Part shown: positions 1 to 6,166 of the stretch, in pieces | How positions within the stretch are numbered: the first letter of the stretch is position 1 | How the letters are laid out: each line of letters begins with the position of its first letter | Assembly: GCA_002295325.1 (NCBI GenBank) | Contig: DBGA01000046.1 | Location: 44,503-51,338, forward strand | Origin: Ruminococcaceae bacterium UBA866 | GTDB taxonomy: Bacteria; Bacillota; Clostridia; Oscillospirales; Ruminococcaceae | Reading direction: 5' to 3' | Length of the DNA: 6,836 bases | Notes under the pieces: generated by a model | Database searches by the model: none | Seen by the model: the letters and a program-made list of their open reading frames with translations, nothing else | Told to the model about the DNA's origin: nothing | Translations under genes and position numbers: made by a program

Positions 1-284
1 GGGGAATTTTTAATCTTATTGTCATTACCACTGCCAATTACCACATCAAGGTTTTTTATGCTCATAGGCTCATTTATGGAGTTTGTGAGGGTATATTTGT
101 AACAGCAGATTGCACCACACAAATAAGTAAGTAGAGATTGATGTTCTAAAATATCAATGTCTTCTTTTAATCGTGCTTTCACATCTAAGATTGAGATATC
201 GATGAGATTAGAATATTCCGTTGCATCAGCAATAGAAATATTAGCCATTGCTGCAAACTGTTCTAAAATCTTTTGCTTATCGAT
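1..284 (-). CDS. Probable head-tail connector protein, partial (3' end beyond window)
   Basis: An open frame enters from the left edge and is the next gene after the major capsid protein in a leftward phage head operon. That slot usually holds a head-completion or connector protein (YqbG/gp6-like), which plugs the portal after DNA packaging. About 94 codons are visible. The protein looks helical, with the stretch LLTYLCGAICCYKYTL (just past the middle of the visible part) resembling the core helix of such connectors. I do not recognise a specific family, so the function rests mainly on position. A strong GGAGG (292-296) lies upstream, but the well-spaced in-frame codons are ATT (285-287) and ATC (282-284). 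The first in-frame ATG is 12 codons further in (246-248) and has no convincing ribosome site. The start given here is the ATC 7 nt from the site. Adding or losing 12 residues would not change the call. Confidence 0.55.
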   Translation of the reverse strand, partial: MDKQKILEQFAAMANISIADATEYSNLIDISILDVKARLKEDIDILEHQSLLTYLCGAICCYKYTLTNSINEPMSIKNLDVVIGSGNDNKIKNS

Positions 285-291
285 AATTATT

Positions 292-297
292 CCTCCT
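292..297 (-). promoter_or_regulatory. Strong Shine-Dalgarno (AGGAGG) of the connector gene, without a normal start codon
   Basis: On the minus strand AGGAGG is followed by AATAATT and then ATC. No ATG, GTG or TTG lies within normal spacing in the open frame. The site closely resembles that of the capsid gene (AGGAGGAAT plus an AT-rich spacer), where the corresponding codon is ATG. Confidence 0.6.
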
Positions 298-307
298 TTT
301 TTATTTT

Positions 308-338
308 GAGATACCCTCGCCACTGGCGAGGGTATCTC
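308..338 (-). other. Perfect 14-bp stem-loop between capsid and connector genes
   Basis: Positions 308-321 are exactly complementary to 325-338, leaving a 3-base loop. The stem is GC-rich in its upper half. It sits 10 nt past the capsid stop codon and just before the connector ribosome site. Neither strand has a run of T after the stem, so it is not a classical Rho-independent terminator. An RNA 3'-end stabiliser or processing element that lets capsid mRNA accumulate is an inference from its position. Confidence 0.8.
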
Positions 339-348
339 TCATAGCAGT

Positions 349-1359
349 TTAAACTGTCATAACTTTTGCAGCATCAGCAAAGATTTTTGCAAAACCTACA
401 ATAGAAGTGATTGCACTACGCTCAAGTTGACGGTCAATCAGCTTGTCGTTTTCAATCTGCACATCAGCGGCAGTAACCATTTCAAGAGCACAATTTTTAT
501 CAAGCGCAATGATTTTACCGGCAGGCAAACCGTTTGCACGATAAAGTGTTGCACCAAGTGGAGTTGAAAGCTTGCCGGTACCTTGGAAGTTAAGCCCAGC
601 CATAGGGTCTTGTAGTTCTGGGATTGCAAGTAGTTTTTGCATCACATCAGGAGCAACAATCAGTCTGTTCATCTCATAAGGGCCAAATTTTCCCCAAAGA
701 TTAACAAGGTCTGCATATGTAATTTTGCCAGCAGCAGCAACGTTGATAACCTCAGCAGGGTTTGAATTTCCGTCGCCATTTAGAATAACACCGATTGCAT
801 CGTCAAGCTGTGATTTTGCAATGTATGCACCAATCTGTTTTAGGGTAACTGCAAACAAGTCCAAACGCTCAAATTTAATTGCCTCATAAGAAGACACAAG
901 CATACGTCCACGTTTGTGCAGTGTGATAAGATTTTCTTGGAGTTTAATTTCTGTAGTAGGAATTAACCCACCCTCTAAAACTTTAGGAAACGATTGGGCA
1001 GCCTCTGAAGTAAGAGAGGCCAACGGGCGATAATCAAGGGTGTTAATCTTTGTATTTGATGCAACGATATCAGAAAGGACATTTGCCCCCTGCATGCCCT
1101 GCATAACACAACGTTTTACAAACTCGGGAAAAAGGGTCGCAGATTGTGAGCTTTGGAAAAACTTCTCGACGTTATCCGAGTTAAACCCTTTTACCTTGAT
1201 GTCAAAACGCTTTAGTTGGCGTTCGTATGCGTCTAAGCCCTCAAGCTCTGTGCCTTTGTAATTAGTAGATGGGTCAAGTGCCTCAAGGGAAGCAGTAAAG
1301 TTTTTTGCACTTTGGTTATAAAGTCCCTTTTCAAGTGAAATGTTATCATAAAATGCCAT
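349..1359 (-). CDS. Phage major capsid protein, HK97 fold (XkdG/YqbE-like)
   Basis: This 336-residue protein would be the main shell subunit of the phage head. Residues 1-70 form a polar, probably helical N-terminal arm. From about residue 75 the text reads like an HK97-fold capsid protein. An E-loop-like segment lies around 120-155 (FPKVLEGGLIPTTEIKL onward), followed by a long helix (about 165-193) ending in the turn LNGDGNSNPAE. The A-domain-like C-terminal half contains the LIVAPDVMQKLLAIPEL helix. The ATG start at 1357-1359 has AGGAGG 10 nt upstream, a slightly long spacing. The gene follows the protease-scaffold gene by 14 nt, as expected for capsid assembly. The stop codon lies in a 12-bp palindrome (346-357). 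Length and order match PBSX-type head modules. The assignment rests on recognised sequence pattern, not a search. Confidence 0.9.
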   Translation of the reverse strand: MAFYDNISLEKGLYNQSAKNFTASLEALDPSTNYKGTELEGLDAYERQLKRFDIKVKGFNSDNVEKFFQSSQSATLFPEFVKRCVMQGMQGANVLSDIVASNTKINTLDYRPLASLTSEAAQSFPKVLEGGLIPTTEIKLQENLITLHKRGRMLVSSYEAIKFERLDLFAVTLKQIGAYIAKSQLDDAIGVILNGDGNSNPAEVINVAAAGKITYADLVNLWGKFGPYEMNRLIVAPDVMQKLLAIPELQDPMAGLNFQGTGKLSTPLGATLYRANGLPAGKIIALDKNCALEMVTAADVQIENDKLIDRQLERSAITSIVGFAKIFADAAKVMTV

Positions 1360-1369
1360 AATAATAATT

Positions 1370-1375
1370 CCTCCT
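1370..1375 (-). promoter_or_regulatory. Capsid gene ribosome site overlapping the protease stop codon
   Basis: The TAG stop of the upstream protease gene (1374-1376) overlaps the AGGAGG of the capsid gene. Ribosomes finishing the protease therefore terminate on the capsid initiation site, which should couple translation of the two genes. Confidence 0.75.
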
Positions 1376-2351
1376 ATATTTTAAATTCGTTCATAGTGGC
1401 TTGTGTGAATGTCTTGTCTTTGCCTTTGAGCTGAACATTGTCCTCGAAAGAGCTTAGCTTTTTTTCATAGGCTGACTTAAAAGCTTTTAGCTCCTCAATG
1501 TCCATTTTGCTGGCAACAGAGGCGAAAACCGCTGTATCGAGCTGGTCGTTTGCTAAAAACGAAAGTCTTGTAACTTCCTTTGCAAGGTCTTGCTTGTAAG
1601 CAAAACCGAGTTCCGCTGTTTTTTCTAGGCATTTAATATGACTACACAAAGCCATAGCCTCTGCCTTTGTCAAAGTAAATTCTTCATCACAGACAGAAAA
1701 TGCCTTAATGAGTGTATCGTTATCTCTCAATTTGCTGTCCTCCTTATCCTGATTTTCATAACTTTTGGTAACCCCAGCGTTTTTTTGGGCGGGAACTGCC
1801 ACAAATGACCATTCATAGGCATCTGTTGGTTTTTCTAATATATGATGACATTGTGTACCCTCGTAAACCTTTCCCTTTTGATGTTTGCAACCTTTTTTTG
1901 CATCAGCGGCGCAAACGGAACACTTGATGCTAGAAACACTACAGCCAACGCTGACTTCCTTTTTAATGCCACCGTCAATCTCCAAAATTAAATCTGCGTT
2001 TTTATCGCTTTTGACCATATACGCCTTTGCCTTTAGATAGGTATACTCCTCATTAAGCGAAGTGCGTTTTAGCTTATCAACTAAAACTTCAGTATCATAA
2101 ATTCTAGCGGTTTGATTTTGCCCTTTGGGGTTATGGTCAAAGATACCTGTCTTGCCAATGAATAGCTTTGCAAGAGAATTTAATGAATCAACGCAAAACC
2201 TTTCATAATCACGGTCAATCTCGTTATCACAAAGGATAACGCTAAAGGTGTATACTCCATCAGCACTCAAATTTCGGCGAGTGTATCGGTTGATTTTGCC
2301 CAAGTCATCGTCTAATGCCGTGATGCTTTTTATAATATAGCCTGTGTTCAT
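1374..2351 (-). CDS. Prohead protease with scaffold-like C-terminus (XkdF / S78-type)
   Basis: This 325-residue protein is a likely maturation protease that trims scaffold or capsid subunits inside the prohead. The N-terminal domain (about 1-195) shows S78-like landmarks. His73 lies in FDHNPKG, Ser134 in SVGCS, and the strand EWSFVAVPAQ (180-189) matches the E-x-S-x-V-x-x-P pattern of this family. His73 and Ser134 are the likely catalytic pair. Between them and the last strand is a cysteine/histidine cluster (C144, C147, C155, H157, C168, H169) that looks metal-binding. Residues 200-325 are charged and helical, as in a fused scaffold or delta domain. The ATG overlaps the portal stop codon by 4 nt (ATGA), which implies translational coupling, with a GGAGAAGAGG ribosome site inside the portal gene. 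The gene sits between portal and capsid, the usual place for this enzyme. The catalytic residues are assigned by analogy. Confidence 0.8.
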   Translation of the reverse strand: MNTGYIIKSITALDDDLGKINRYTRRNLSADGVYTFSVILCDNEIDRDYERFCVDSLNSLAKLFIGKTGIFDHNPKGQNQTARIYDTEVLVDKLKRTSLNEEYTYLKAKAYMVKSDKNADLILEIDGGIKKEVSVGCSVSSIKCSVCAADAKKGCKHQKGKVYEGTQCHHILEKPTDAYEWSFVAVPAQKNAGVTKSYENQDKEDSKLRDNDTLIKAFSVCDEEFTLTKAEAMALCSHIKCLEKTAELGFAYKQDLAKEVTRLSFLANDQLDTAVFASVASKMDIEELKAFKSAYEKKLSSFEDNVQLKGKDKTFTQATMNEFKI

Positions 2352-3508
2352 TCCTCTTCTCCGATCTCTTTTAATAGTTTTTTTGTCTGTGCACGATATA
2401 GCGAGGCTCGTGCCAGTTCACTCTCGTCTTGGAAACTTATCATGTTCCAATCAAGCTGTGGCTCATCATAAAAACCGTTTAAGCGAAGATATGTTCTGCA
2501 CACCTTCATTATAAGTGGGGTTAATAGCCTACGATAATATTCAAGCTCACTGGTTAAAATATCAGATTGCTGTTTGCTCATTCGCTCTGTTGTGCTCCAA
2601 GCAAGCCCTAAAAGAAAAGGTGGAATAGAAAGCTTTGCAATAATCTGTTCAAGCATTTGCCGAACAGGGATTTGAGTATCAATCATTTGATTGTCAGCGC
2701 CAATTACTTTAATGCTAACGTCGCCCACACTGATAAAGTCGGTTACATTGCCATTTTTAGAGGCAGTCATACCGTCAGACCATTCCTTTGCAATCTGCAT
2801 TGCACGCTCTTTCGCATAGGCCTTGTCCACATTGTCGTTGGTTGGCTTATATGTAACTGCATAACGAAGATTTCCAATACGCTCAAAGTTCTGACCGATA
2901 GAGTCATAAATTTTCATTAGCACCGAAGTAACAAAGGGAAGCCCTTTTAGTATGGAGTTTCCTGTGATTTCAGATGGGTTTGGATTAAGTGCTGTAAAAA
3001 CTACCAAATCTTTGTTTCTTATTGGAATAATGTTGCTATCTCCAGCTTTAATATATATGTCTGCCGAAAGTGGGTTTGCTCCGGCCTTGACTTCGATATC
3101 CTCAAGGCTTCCATTATATAATCCAAGAATTTGCCTGTTGTCTTTATCAAGTACAATTTCCCCAACTGCATTTCCATACATTAAAAGGTTATCAAGATAG
3201 GTGCAGATGAAACTTTCAAGTCCCACAGAAACCGAGCCGACTTTGACATTAGAGATAAACTGGTTGAGCAACAACTCTGCTTGCTTATTAGAGCAGGTTA
3301 TCTTGTATCCTCCAATCAGCCTGATAATTTTAAGGATTGCAGCGTCCACAATTGGAACTGCTTCTCGAAGTGCTTCATAAAGCTTTAGCTGGGGAGCTTT
3401 TACTGATAAAAAATCATCAAGCATAGAAAGCTTAGTATCCTTACTTCGGGCAGTCTGCACCAAAGCATAGGGGGAAGAGAGGTTTTCTCGTTTTTTAAAT
3501 AGGTTCAA
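2348..3508 (-). CDS. Phage portal protein
   Basis: At 386 residues this fits the dodecameric portal, the ring at one capsid vertex through which the terminase pumps DNA and to which the tail joins. Portal-like text includes the N-terminal REAVPIVDAAILKIIRLIGG helix, the ICTYLDNLLMYGNAVGEIVLD segment (about 104-124, wing region), and PVRQMLEQIIAKLSIPPFLLG (about 280-300), which leads to a long helix with the ERMSKQQSDILTSELEYYRR pattern seen near the clip and stem of portals. It starts with TTG at 3506-3508, 7 nt after a strong AGGAGG (3516-3521); no ATG is closer. It lies 64 nt after the large terminase and overlaps the protease gene by 4 nt. The terL-portal-protease-capsid order supports the call. 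Confidence 0.88.
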   Translation of the reverse strand: MNLFKKRENLSSPYALVQTARSKDTKLSMLDDFLSVKAPQLKLYEALREAVPIVDAAILKIIRLIGGYKITCSNKQAELLLNQFISNVKVGSVSVGLESFICTYLDNLLMYGNAVGEIVLDKDNRQILGLYNGSLEDIEVKAGANPLSADIYIKAGDSNIIPIRNKDLVVFTALNPNPSEITGNSILKGLPFVTSVLMKIYDSIGQNFERIGNLRYAVTYKPTNDNVDKAYAKERAMQIAKEWSDGMTASKNGNVTDFISVGDVSIKVIGADNQMIDTQIPVRQMLEQIIAKLSIPPFLLGLAWSTTERMSKQQSDILTSELEYYRRLLTPLIMKVCRTYLRLNGFYDEPQLDWNMISFQDESELARASLYRAQTKKLLKEIGEEE

Positions 3509-3524
3509 TCGCTAACCTCCTTTC

Positions 3525-3544
3525 GGGGTATAATACCCCTTTTT
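3525..3544 (+). terminator. Palindromic hairpin with T-run between large terminase and portal genes
   Basis: GGGGTA-TAA-TACCCC (3525-3539) is a perfect 6-bp stem with a 3-base loop. On the plus strand it is followed by TTTTT (3540-3544), so it has terminator form for rightward, antisense transcription. In the leftward phage mRNA the same stem stands just before the portal ribosome site, with no U-run after it. There it could act as a leader structure. Which role, if any, it plays is unknown. Confidence 0.5.
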
Positions 3545-3572
3545 ATATTATTGATTTTACATTTGAATGGTG

Positions 3573-4823
3573 TCATCTGGTGGTACTGATGACAAAAAAA
3601 TCATCTGTGTTCTCATTGATAACGGTGTTGACAAAGTAGCGAATGTCGTCCATAGCATGGTCGTTTTCCTTTTTGGGGACATCACCCTTGCAATTTTCCT
3701 GCCACGAATAAATGGAGAATTCTCGAATTGTGTCCACACAATCAGAAGAAAACATCAACTTCTTTGATTTAAGTGCATCGCTTACTCGTCTAATACCGCC
3801 AATCACATCATTGGTCGCCTTCATAACACGGAATTTGTTGTGACGTCTGATACATTCAATGAAGCTTGCAGCAGAGGGGTCTACCAAAACAGCTGTAATC
3901 TCTCTGTCACCACAGAGTTTTTCCAATTCACAATAATATTCCTCGTCAGTTTTTGAAATGCCTTTTTCTCTTCCATTGTAATAAAACTCATCAATTCTGT
4001 ACCAAGTGTCATTGCTAATCCCCCAAAGCCCCATTGAAGTAGGATTTAACGTGCCATAGTCTATGGAAACATAAAATGAAGATAGATTTTTTGGTGGTAC
4101 ATTAAAAATATGTTTTTCAGGGGAAAACATAGGATAAATCAAACCACTTGCCAAAACCCACTTGCCAAGCACAAACCGTTCATAGAATGTGCCGGAGTAA
4201 AGTGACTCATATCGTTTTAAGATTTCAGCAGTGAGAGAGGGGTTGTCGGCCATTTGGAAATGCAGATATAGTGCATTCTTTTGCTTCGCTTTTTTAATCC
4301 ACTCAATGTAAAACCAATGAAAGGGGTGTTCAGGGTTGCAGTTAAACCAAAATTTTGAGCCATCGACAGAACAGCGTGCAAGCGCTTGCTCGACAAAGGA
4401 GCGTGGCATTAGTGCAACTTCATCAAGCATAATCCCCGATAAAGTAATACCCTGTATTAAAGAGGCACTGCTTTCATCTTTTCCGCCAAACAGGTAAAAT
4501 CGGTTTGTAATGCCCTTGTACTCGATATCAATGTAATTTTTCGACACCTTTTCTTCACAAACGAAACCAAGTGGCTGTAGTATATTGATAAGAGGAGTAA
4601 CTACGTTTCGCCTAAGCGACGTAATCGTTTTACCACAGATAGCAAAGCTTTGATTGTGAAAGCTTTGGAATGCCCAAGAGATAAACGAGATTGACATACA
4701 AAGGGTTTTACCACTTCTAACAGCACCGTCACAAATAACTGCATCGCTCGATTTGTATTTGCTGCTGTGACACCACCATGTAAGGAGGGTTAGCTGTTTT
4801 TTTGAGAATGTTTTAAACTTCAT
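3573..4823 (-). CDS. Terminase large subunit (PBSX-type packaging ATPase-nuclease)
   Basis: This 416-residue protein is the DNA-packaging motor and cutting enzyme. The N-terminal ATPase domain carries Walker A GAVRSGKT (33-40), Walker B IMLDE (131-135) with catalytic Glu135, and the coupling motif WFNCNPEHP (159-167). The C-terminal RNase H-like nuclease domain has the expected metal-binding acids: Asp255 in SIDYGTLNP, Asp315 in VLVDPSA, and the DHAMDD cluster (388-393). All the motifs needed for activity are present and the length is normal. The ATG at 4821-4823 overlaps the end of the small terminase gene by 11 nt, with GAGGTG as ribosome site inside that gene. Overall pattern and neighbours place it in the PBSX/Terminase_3 group (XtmB-like). 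Packaging would start from the portal encoded next. Confidence 0.95.
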   Translation of the reverse strand: MKFKTFSKKQLTLLTWWCHSSKYKSSDAVICDGAVRSGKTLCMSISFISWAFQSFHNQSFAICGKTITSLRRNVVTPLINILQPLGFVCEEKVSKNYIDIEYKGITNRFYLFGGKDESSASLIQGITLSGIMLDEVALMPRSFVEQALARCSVDGSKFWFNCNPEHPFHWFYIEWIKKAKQKNALYLHFQMADNPSLTAEILKRYESLYSGTFYERFVLGKWVLASGLIYPMFSPEKHIFNVPPKNLSSFYVSIDYGTLNPTSMGLWGISNDTWYRIDEFYYNGREKGISKTDEEYYCELEKLCGDREITAVLVDPSAASFIECIRRHNKFRVMKATNDVIGGIRRVSDALKSKKLMFSSDCVDTIREFSIYSWQENCKGDVPKKENDHAMDDIRYFVNTVINENTDDFFVISTTR

Positions 4824-5325
4824 CGTCAGAGTTCACCTCGTCAATGGATTTTGCAGAAGCCTCAAGCGCCGCAAAGAATTCAGTTGCATCATCGCTGTTA
4901 CTTTTAAAGCGTGTAATCTCTAACAGCTTATCAAATGCCTTAAATCGGTCAAAGAACTTAATCTCAATTGCCCCGTCTTTTGGGATTTTGATTTCAGAGA
5001 TGTGAAACATATCCAGCTTGTCCATTTGATCTAGCAAGCTTTCCCTATCAAGTAGCATCAGCTTTAAGCTATCAGCACTTGAGGCAAACGCAAGCCTGTT
5101 TAACCCTGCGACAATTCCACTAAGCATCTTCTCATCAATCCTTTGAGATGAGAACTCTGCAATCGTTGCTTGAATTTCAGAGCGTTGCAATAGCTTTGCT
5201 GACTTTGTTTCAGCTAGTAATGAGGGATAACCTGCTTTGATTGCCGCATCTTTACCATTTTGCAGGGTTTGATAGTAATAGCAAAACAGCTTTTCATTTT
5301 GGCTTAGATGTTTTATTGTGAACAA
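4813..5325 (-). CDS. Terminase small subunit (XtmA-like, DNA recognition)
   Basis: The reading frame encodes up to 170 residues. The N-terminal third follows the Terminase_2 pattern: LSQNEKLFCYYYQTLQNGKDAAIKAGYP, then a helix with AKLLQRSEIQATIAEF. This is the helix-turn-helix domain that recognises the packaging site. The rest (about 65-150) is the expected oligomerisation region, and the tail is acidic (SIDEVNSDDEV). It is the first gene of the leftward operon and overlaps the large terminase by 11 nt. The start is uncertain. The first standard codon is TTG at 5323-5325, but the only ribosome site, AAAGGAG, touches it with no spacer. An in-frame ATA at 5314-5316 has a 9-nt spacer and would give 167 residues. 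An in-frame stop (TGA) just upstream rules out a longer protein. Confidence 0.88.
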   Translation of the reverse strand: MFTIKHLSQNEKLFCYYYQTLQNGKDAAIKAGYPSLLAETKSAKLLQRSEIQATIAEFSSQRIDEKMLSGIVAGLNRLAFASSADSLKLMLLDRESLLDQMDKLDMFHISEIKIPKDGAIEIKFFDRFKAFDKLLEITRFKSNSDDATEFFAALEASAKSIDEVNSDDEV

Positions 5326-5332
5326 CTCCTTT
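5326..5332 (-). promoter_or_regulatory. Small terminase Shine-Dalgarno with zero spacing to TTG
   Basis: AAAGGAG on the minus strand ends at 5326 and TTG begins at 5325. Spacing to the in-frame ATA at 5316 is 9 nt, which is near optimal. The site therefore argues for initiation at ATA, or for very poor initiation at TTG. Confidence 0.6.
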
Positions 5333-5345
5333 CATAAGTAGGAGT

Positions 5346-5378
5346 AAAAACAAAAATGGTTGCACGTGTTTGTGCAAC
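5346..5378 (-). terminator. Terminator-like hairpin upstream of the small terminase
   Basis: GTTGCAC and GTGCAAC (5359-5365 and 5372-5378) form a perfect 7-bp stem with a 6-base loop. On the minus strand it is followed by CATTTTTGTTTTT (5358-5346). That is the form of a Rho-independent terminator or attenuator facing the phage operon, about 20 nt before its first gene. On the plus strand the stem is followed by an A-run instead. It could also be a protein-binding dyad. Confidence 0.55.
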
Positions 5379-5413
5379 TCGAAAAAAAGTTCTAGAAAAA
5401 ATGTAAAAGTTCG

Positions 5414-5442
5414 TTTACAATTGTTGCCGACTAAGATATGAT
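5414..5442 (+). promoter_or_regulatory. Sigma-A promoter of the small membrane protein gene
   Basis: TTTACA (5414-5419) and TATGAT (5437-5442) are separated by 17 bp, each one mismatch from consensus. Transcription would start around 5449-5451, about 60 nt before the gene's ATG. An A-rich stretch lies upstream (5382-5408). Confidence 0.75.
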
Positions 5443-5450
5443 GTAGCTAT

Positions 5451-5485
5451 AGGGTAGATGGGTATACCAAGGTTGCCATCACCCT
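5451..5485 (+). promoter_or_regulatory. 5'-terminal stem-loop in the leader of the membrane protein gene
   Basis: AGGGT-a-GATGG (5451-5461) pairs with CCATCACCCT (5476-5485), giving 10 bp with one bulged A and a 14-base loop. The stem begins at the predicted first transcribed bases and ends 10 nt before the ribosome site, which stays free. A 5'-end mRNA stabiliser is the simplest reading, but a regulatory target cannot be excluded. Confidence 0.6.
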
Positions 5486-5508
5486 TAGAAAAAACAGGAG
5501 GTACAGAT

Positions 5509-5862
5509 ATGAAAGATTGGATAAAACGCAGTTGGCAGGAGATTAAAGTATCAATAGGGCTACTTTGTTTGTTTTCGCTTCAGGTTTCTCAGAGAATTCT
5601 AATGGATGAAGCAGACAGGTTTTATGCGAATAAAATCGGACTTCCTGTGCAGTGGCTTTCAATCTACTCTGACACAGGTAATCGCAATCTATGGTCCCTG
5701 CTCTTTGAAGGCAATCGCGGCATATTTGTGAATATTGGTGCATTACTGGGCGAGTTTTTTCTAATTTTCCTTTTGGTCAAATCGATCTTCATGCTGGTGA
5801 AATATATTAAATCTCGCACGGTAAAGGTCAAAGGACTCGTTCAATCAGATAAAACCATTTGA
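5509..5862 (+). CDS. Small two-helix membrane protein, function unknown
   Basis: This 117-residue protein belongs to no family I recognise. It has a basic N-terminus (MKDWIKRSW), a first hydrophobic segment at about 15-32, a polar loop of about 40 residues, and a long hydrophobic segment at about 72-98 (IFVNIGALLGEFFLIFLLV onward). A basic tail (KYIKSRTVKVKG) follows. Two membrane passes with both ends in the cytoplasm is the likely topology, and the first segment could instead act as an uncleaved signal anchor. The ATG at 5509 is preferred because AGGAGGT (5496-5502) lies 6 nt upstream. An in-frame ATG at 5458 lies in the leader hairpin without a ribosome site. It has its own promoter, is divergent from the phage operon, and lies between that operon and the rRNA promoters. 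No clear terminator follows. Confidence 0.8.
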   Translation: MKDWIKRSWQEIKVSIGLLCLFSLQVSQRILMDEADRFYANKIGLPVQWLSIYSDTGNRNLWSLLFEGNRGIFVNIGALLGEFFLIFLLVKSIFMLVKYIKSRTVKVKGLVQSDKTI

Positions 5863-6065
5863 AACTATGACGTTTAAACCGCCTGTATATAAACTAAACA
5901 ATACGAAACAAAATAATATAAAACTGTAAATCGAATTGAATATAGCATTTGGGTACGTTTAATATGAGTATCTGTGCAACTCTCATATAATTTATTAAAG
6001 ATATTGATAAGTTTTTGCAGATAGGTGGAAGTTGTTTATTTCGACAACAAATCGCACCAAACCCG
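5863..6065. other. Intergenic region without a recognisable gene
   Basis: This A+T-rich stretch separates the membrane protein gene from the first rRNA promoter. It contains an inverted repeat ATATGAG / CTCATAT (5962-5968 and 5982-5988, 13-base loop) and a short one, GTTGT / ACAAC (6031-6035 and 6044-6048). Neither has the GC-rich stem plus T-run of a convincing terminator. I see no supported reading frame or promoter in it. Confidence 0.6.
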
Positions 6066-6094
6066 TTGACAACCCTCACCCATTATGATAAGAT
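6066..6094 (+). promoter_or_regulatory. rRNA operon promoter P1
   Basis: A consensus TTGACA (6066-6071), a 17-bp spacer ending in an extended -10 TG (6086-6087), and TAAGAT (6089-6094). The predicted start is G6101. Confidence 0.85.
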
Positions 6095-6100
6095 ATAAAA

Positions 6101-6114
6101 GTTGTCAAAACGAC
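6101..6114 (+). other. P1 transcript 5'-terminal hairpin
   Basis: GTTGT-CAAA-ACGAC, a 5-bp stem with one G-U pair, starting exactly at the predicted +1 of P1. Confidence 0.6.
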
Positions 6115-6126
6115 GAGAAACTTGGA

Positions 6127-6166
6127 GAAAAGAAGAAAAAGAAAAGTAAAAAACTTCTTGACAAAG
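6127..6166 (+). repeat. A-rich direct repeat, copy 1 (upstream of P2)
   Basis: A 40-nt purine-rich block ending in the P2 -35 region. It is identical to 6219-6259 except for one missing T. The A-tracts just upstream of the -35 box have the character of an UP element that binds the RNA polymerase alpha subunit. Confidence 0.85.

Noticed and set aside
321..323. In-frame GTG as start of the connector gene
   Set aside because: It falls in the loop and stem of the 14-bp hairpin with no ribosome site, and the true AGGAGG lies downstream of it.
1040..1261. Rightward reading frames inside the capsid, portal and terminase genes
   Set aside because: They are antisense shadows of well-supported genes and have no recognisable protein features of their own.
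3529..3534. Perfect TATAAT as a rightward promoter
   Set aside because: No -35-like sequence lies about 17 bp upstream. The hexamer is explained by the surrounding palindrome, and rightward RNA would end at the T-run at once.
5458..5508. Upstream in-frame ATG (5458) as start of the membrane protein
   Set aside because: It lies inside the leader stem-loop, only about 8 nt from the predicted transcription start, and has no ribosome site. The ATG at 5509 has AGGAGGT at good spacing.
5371..5982. Direct repeat TGTGCAACTC (5371-5380 and 5973-5982) flanking the membrane protein gene, possible attachment sites
   Set aside because: It is only 10 bp with no extension on either side. A match of this length is fairly likely by chance over this distance.
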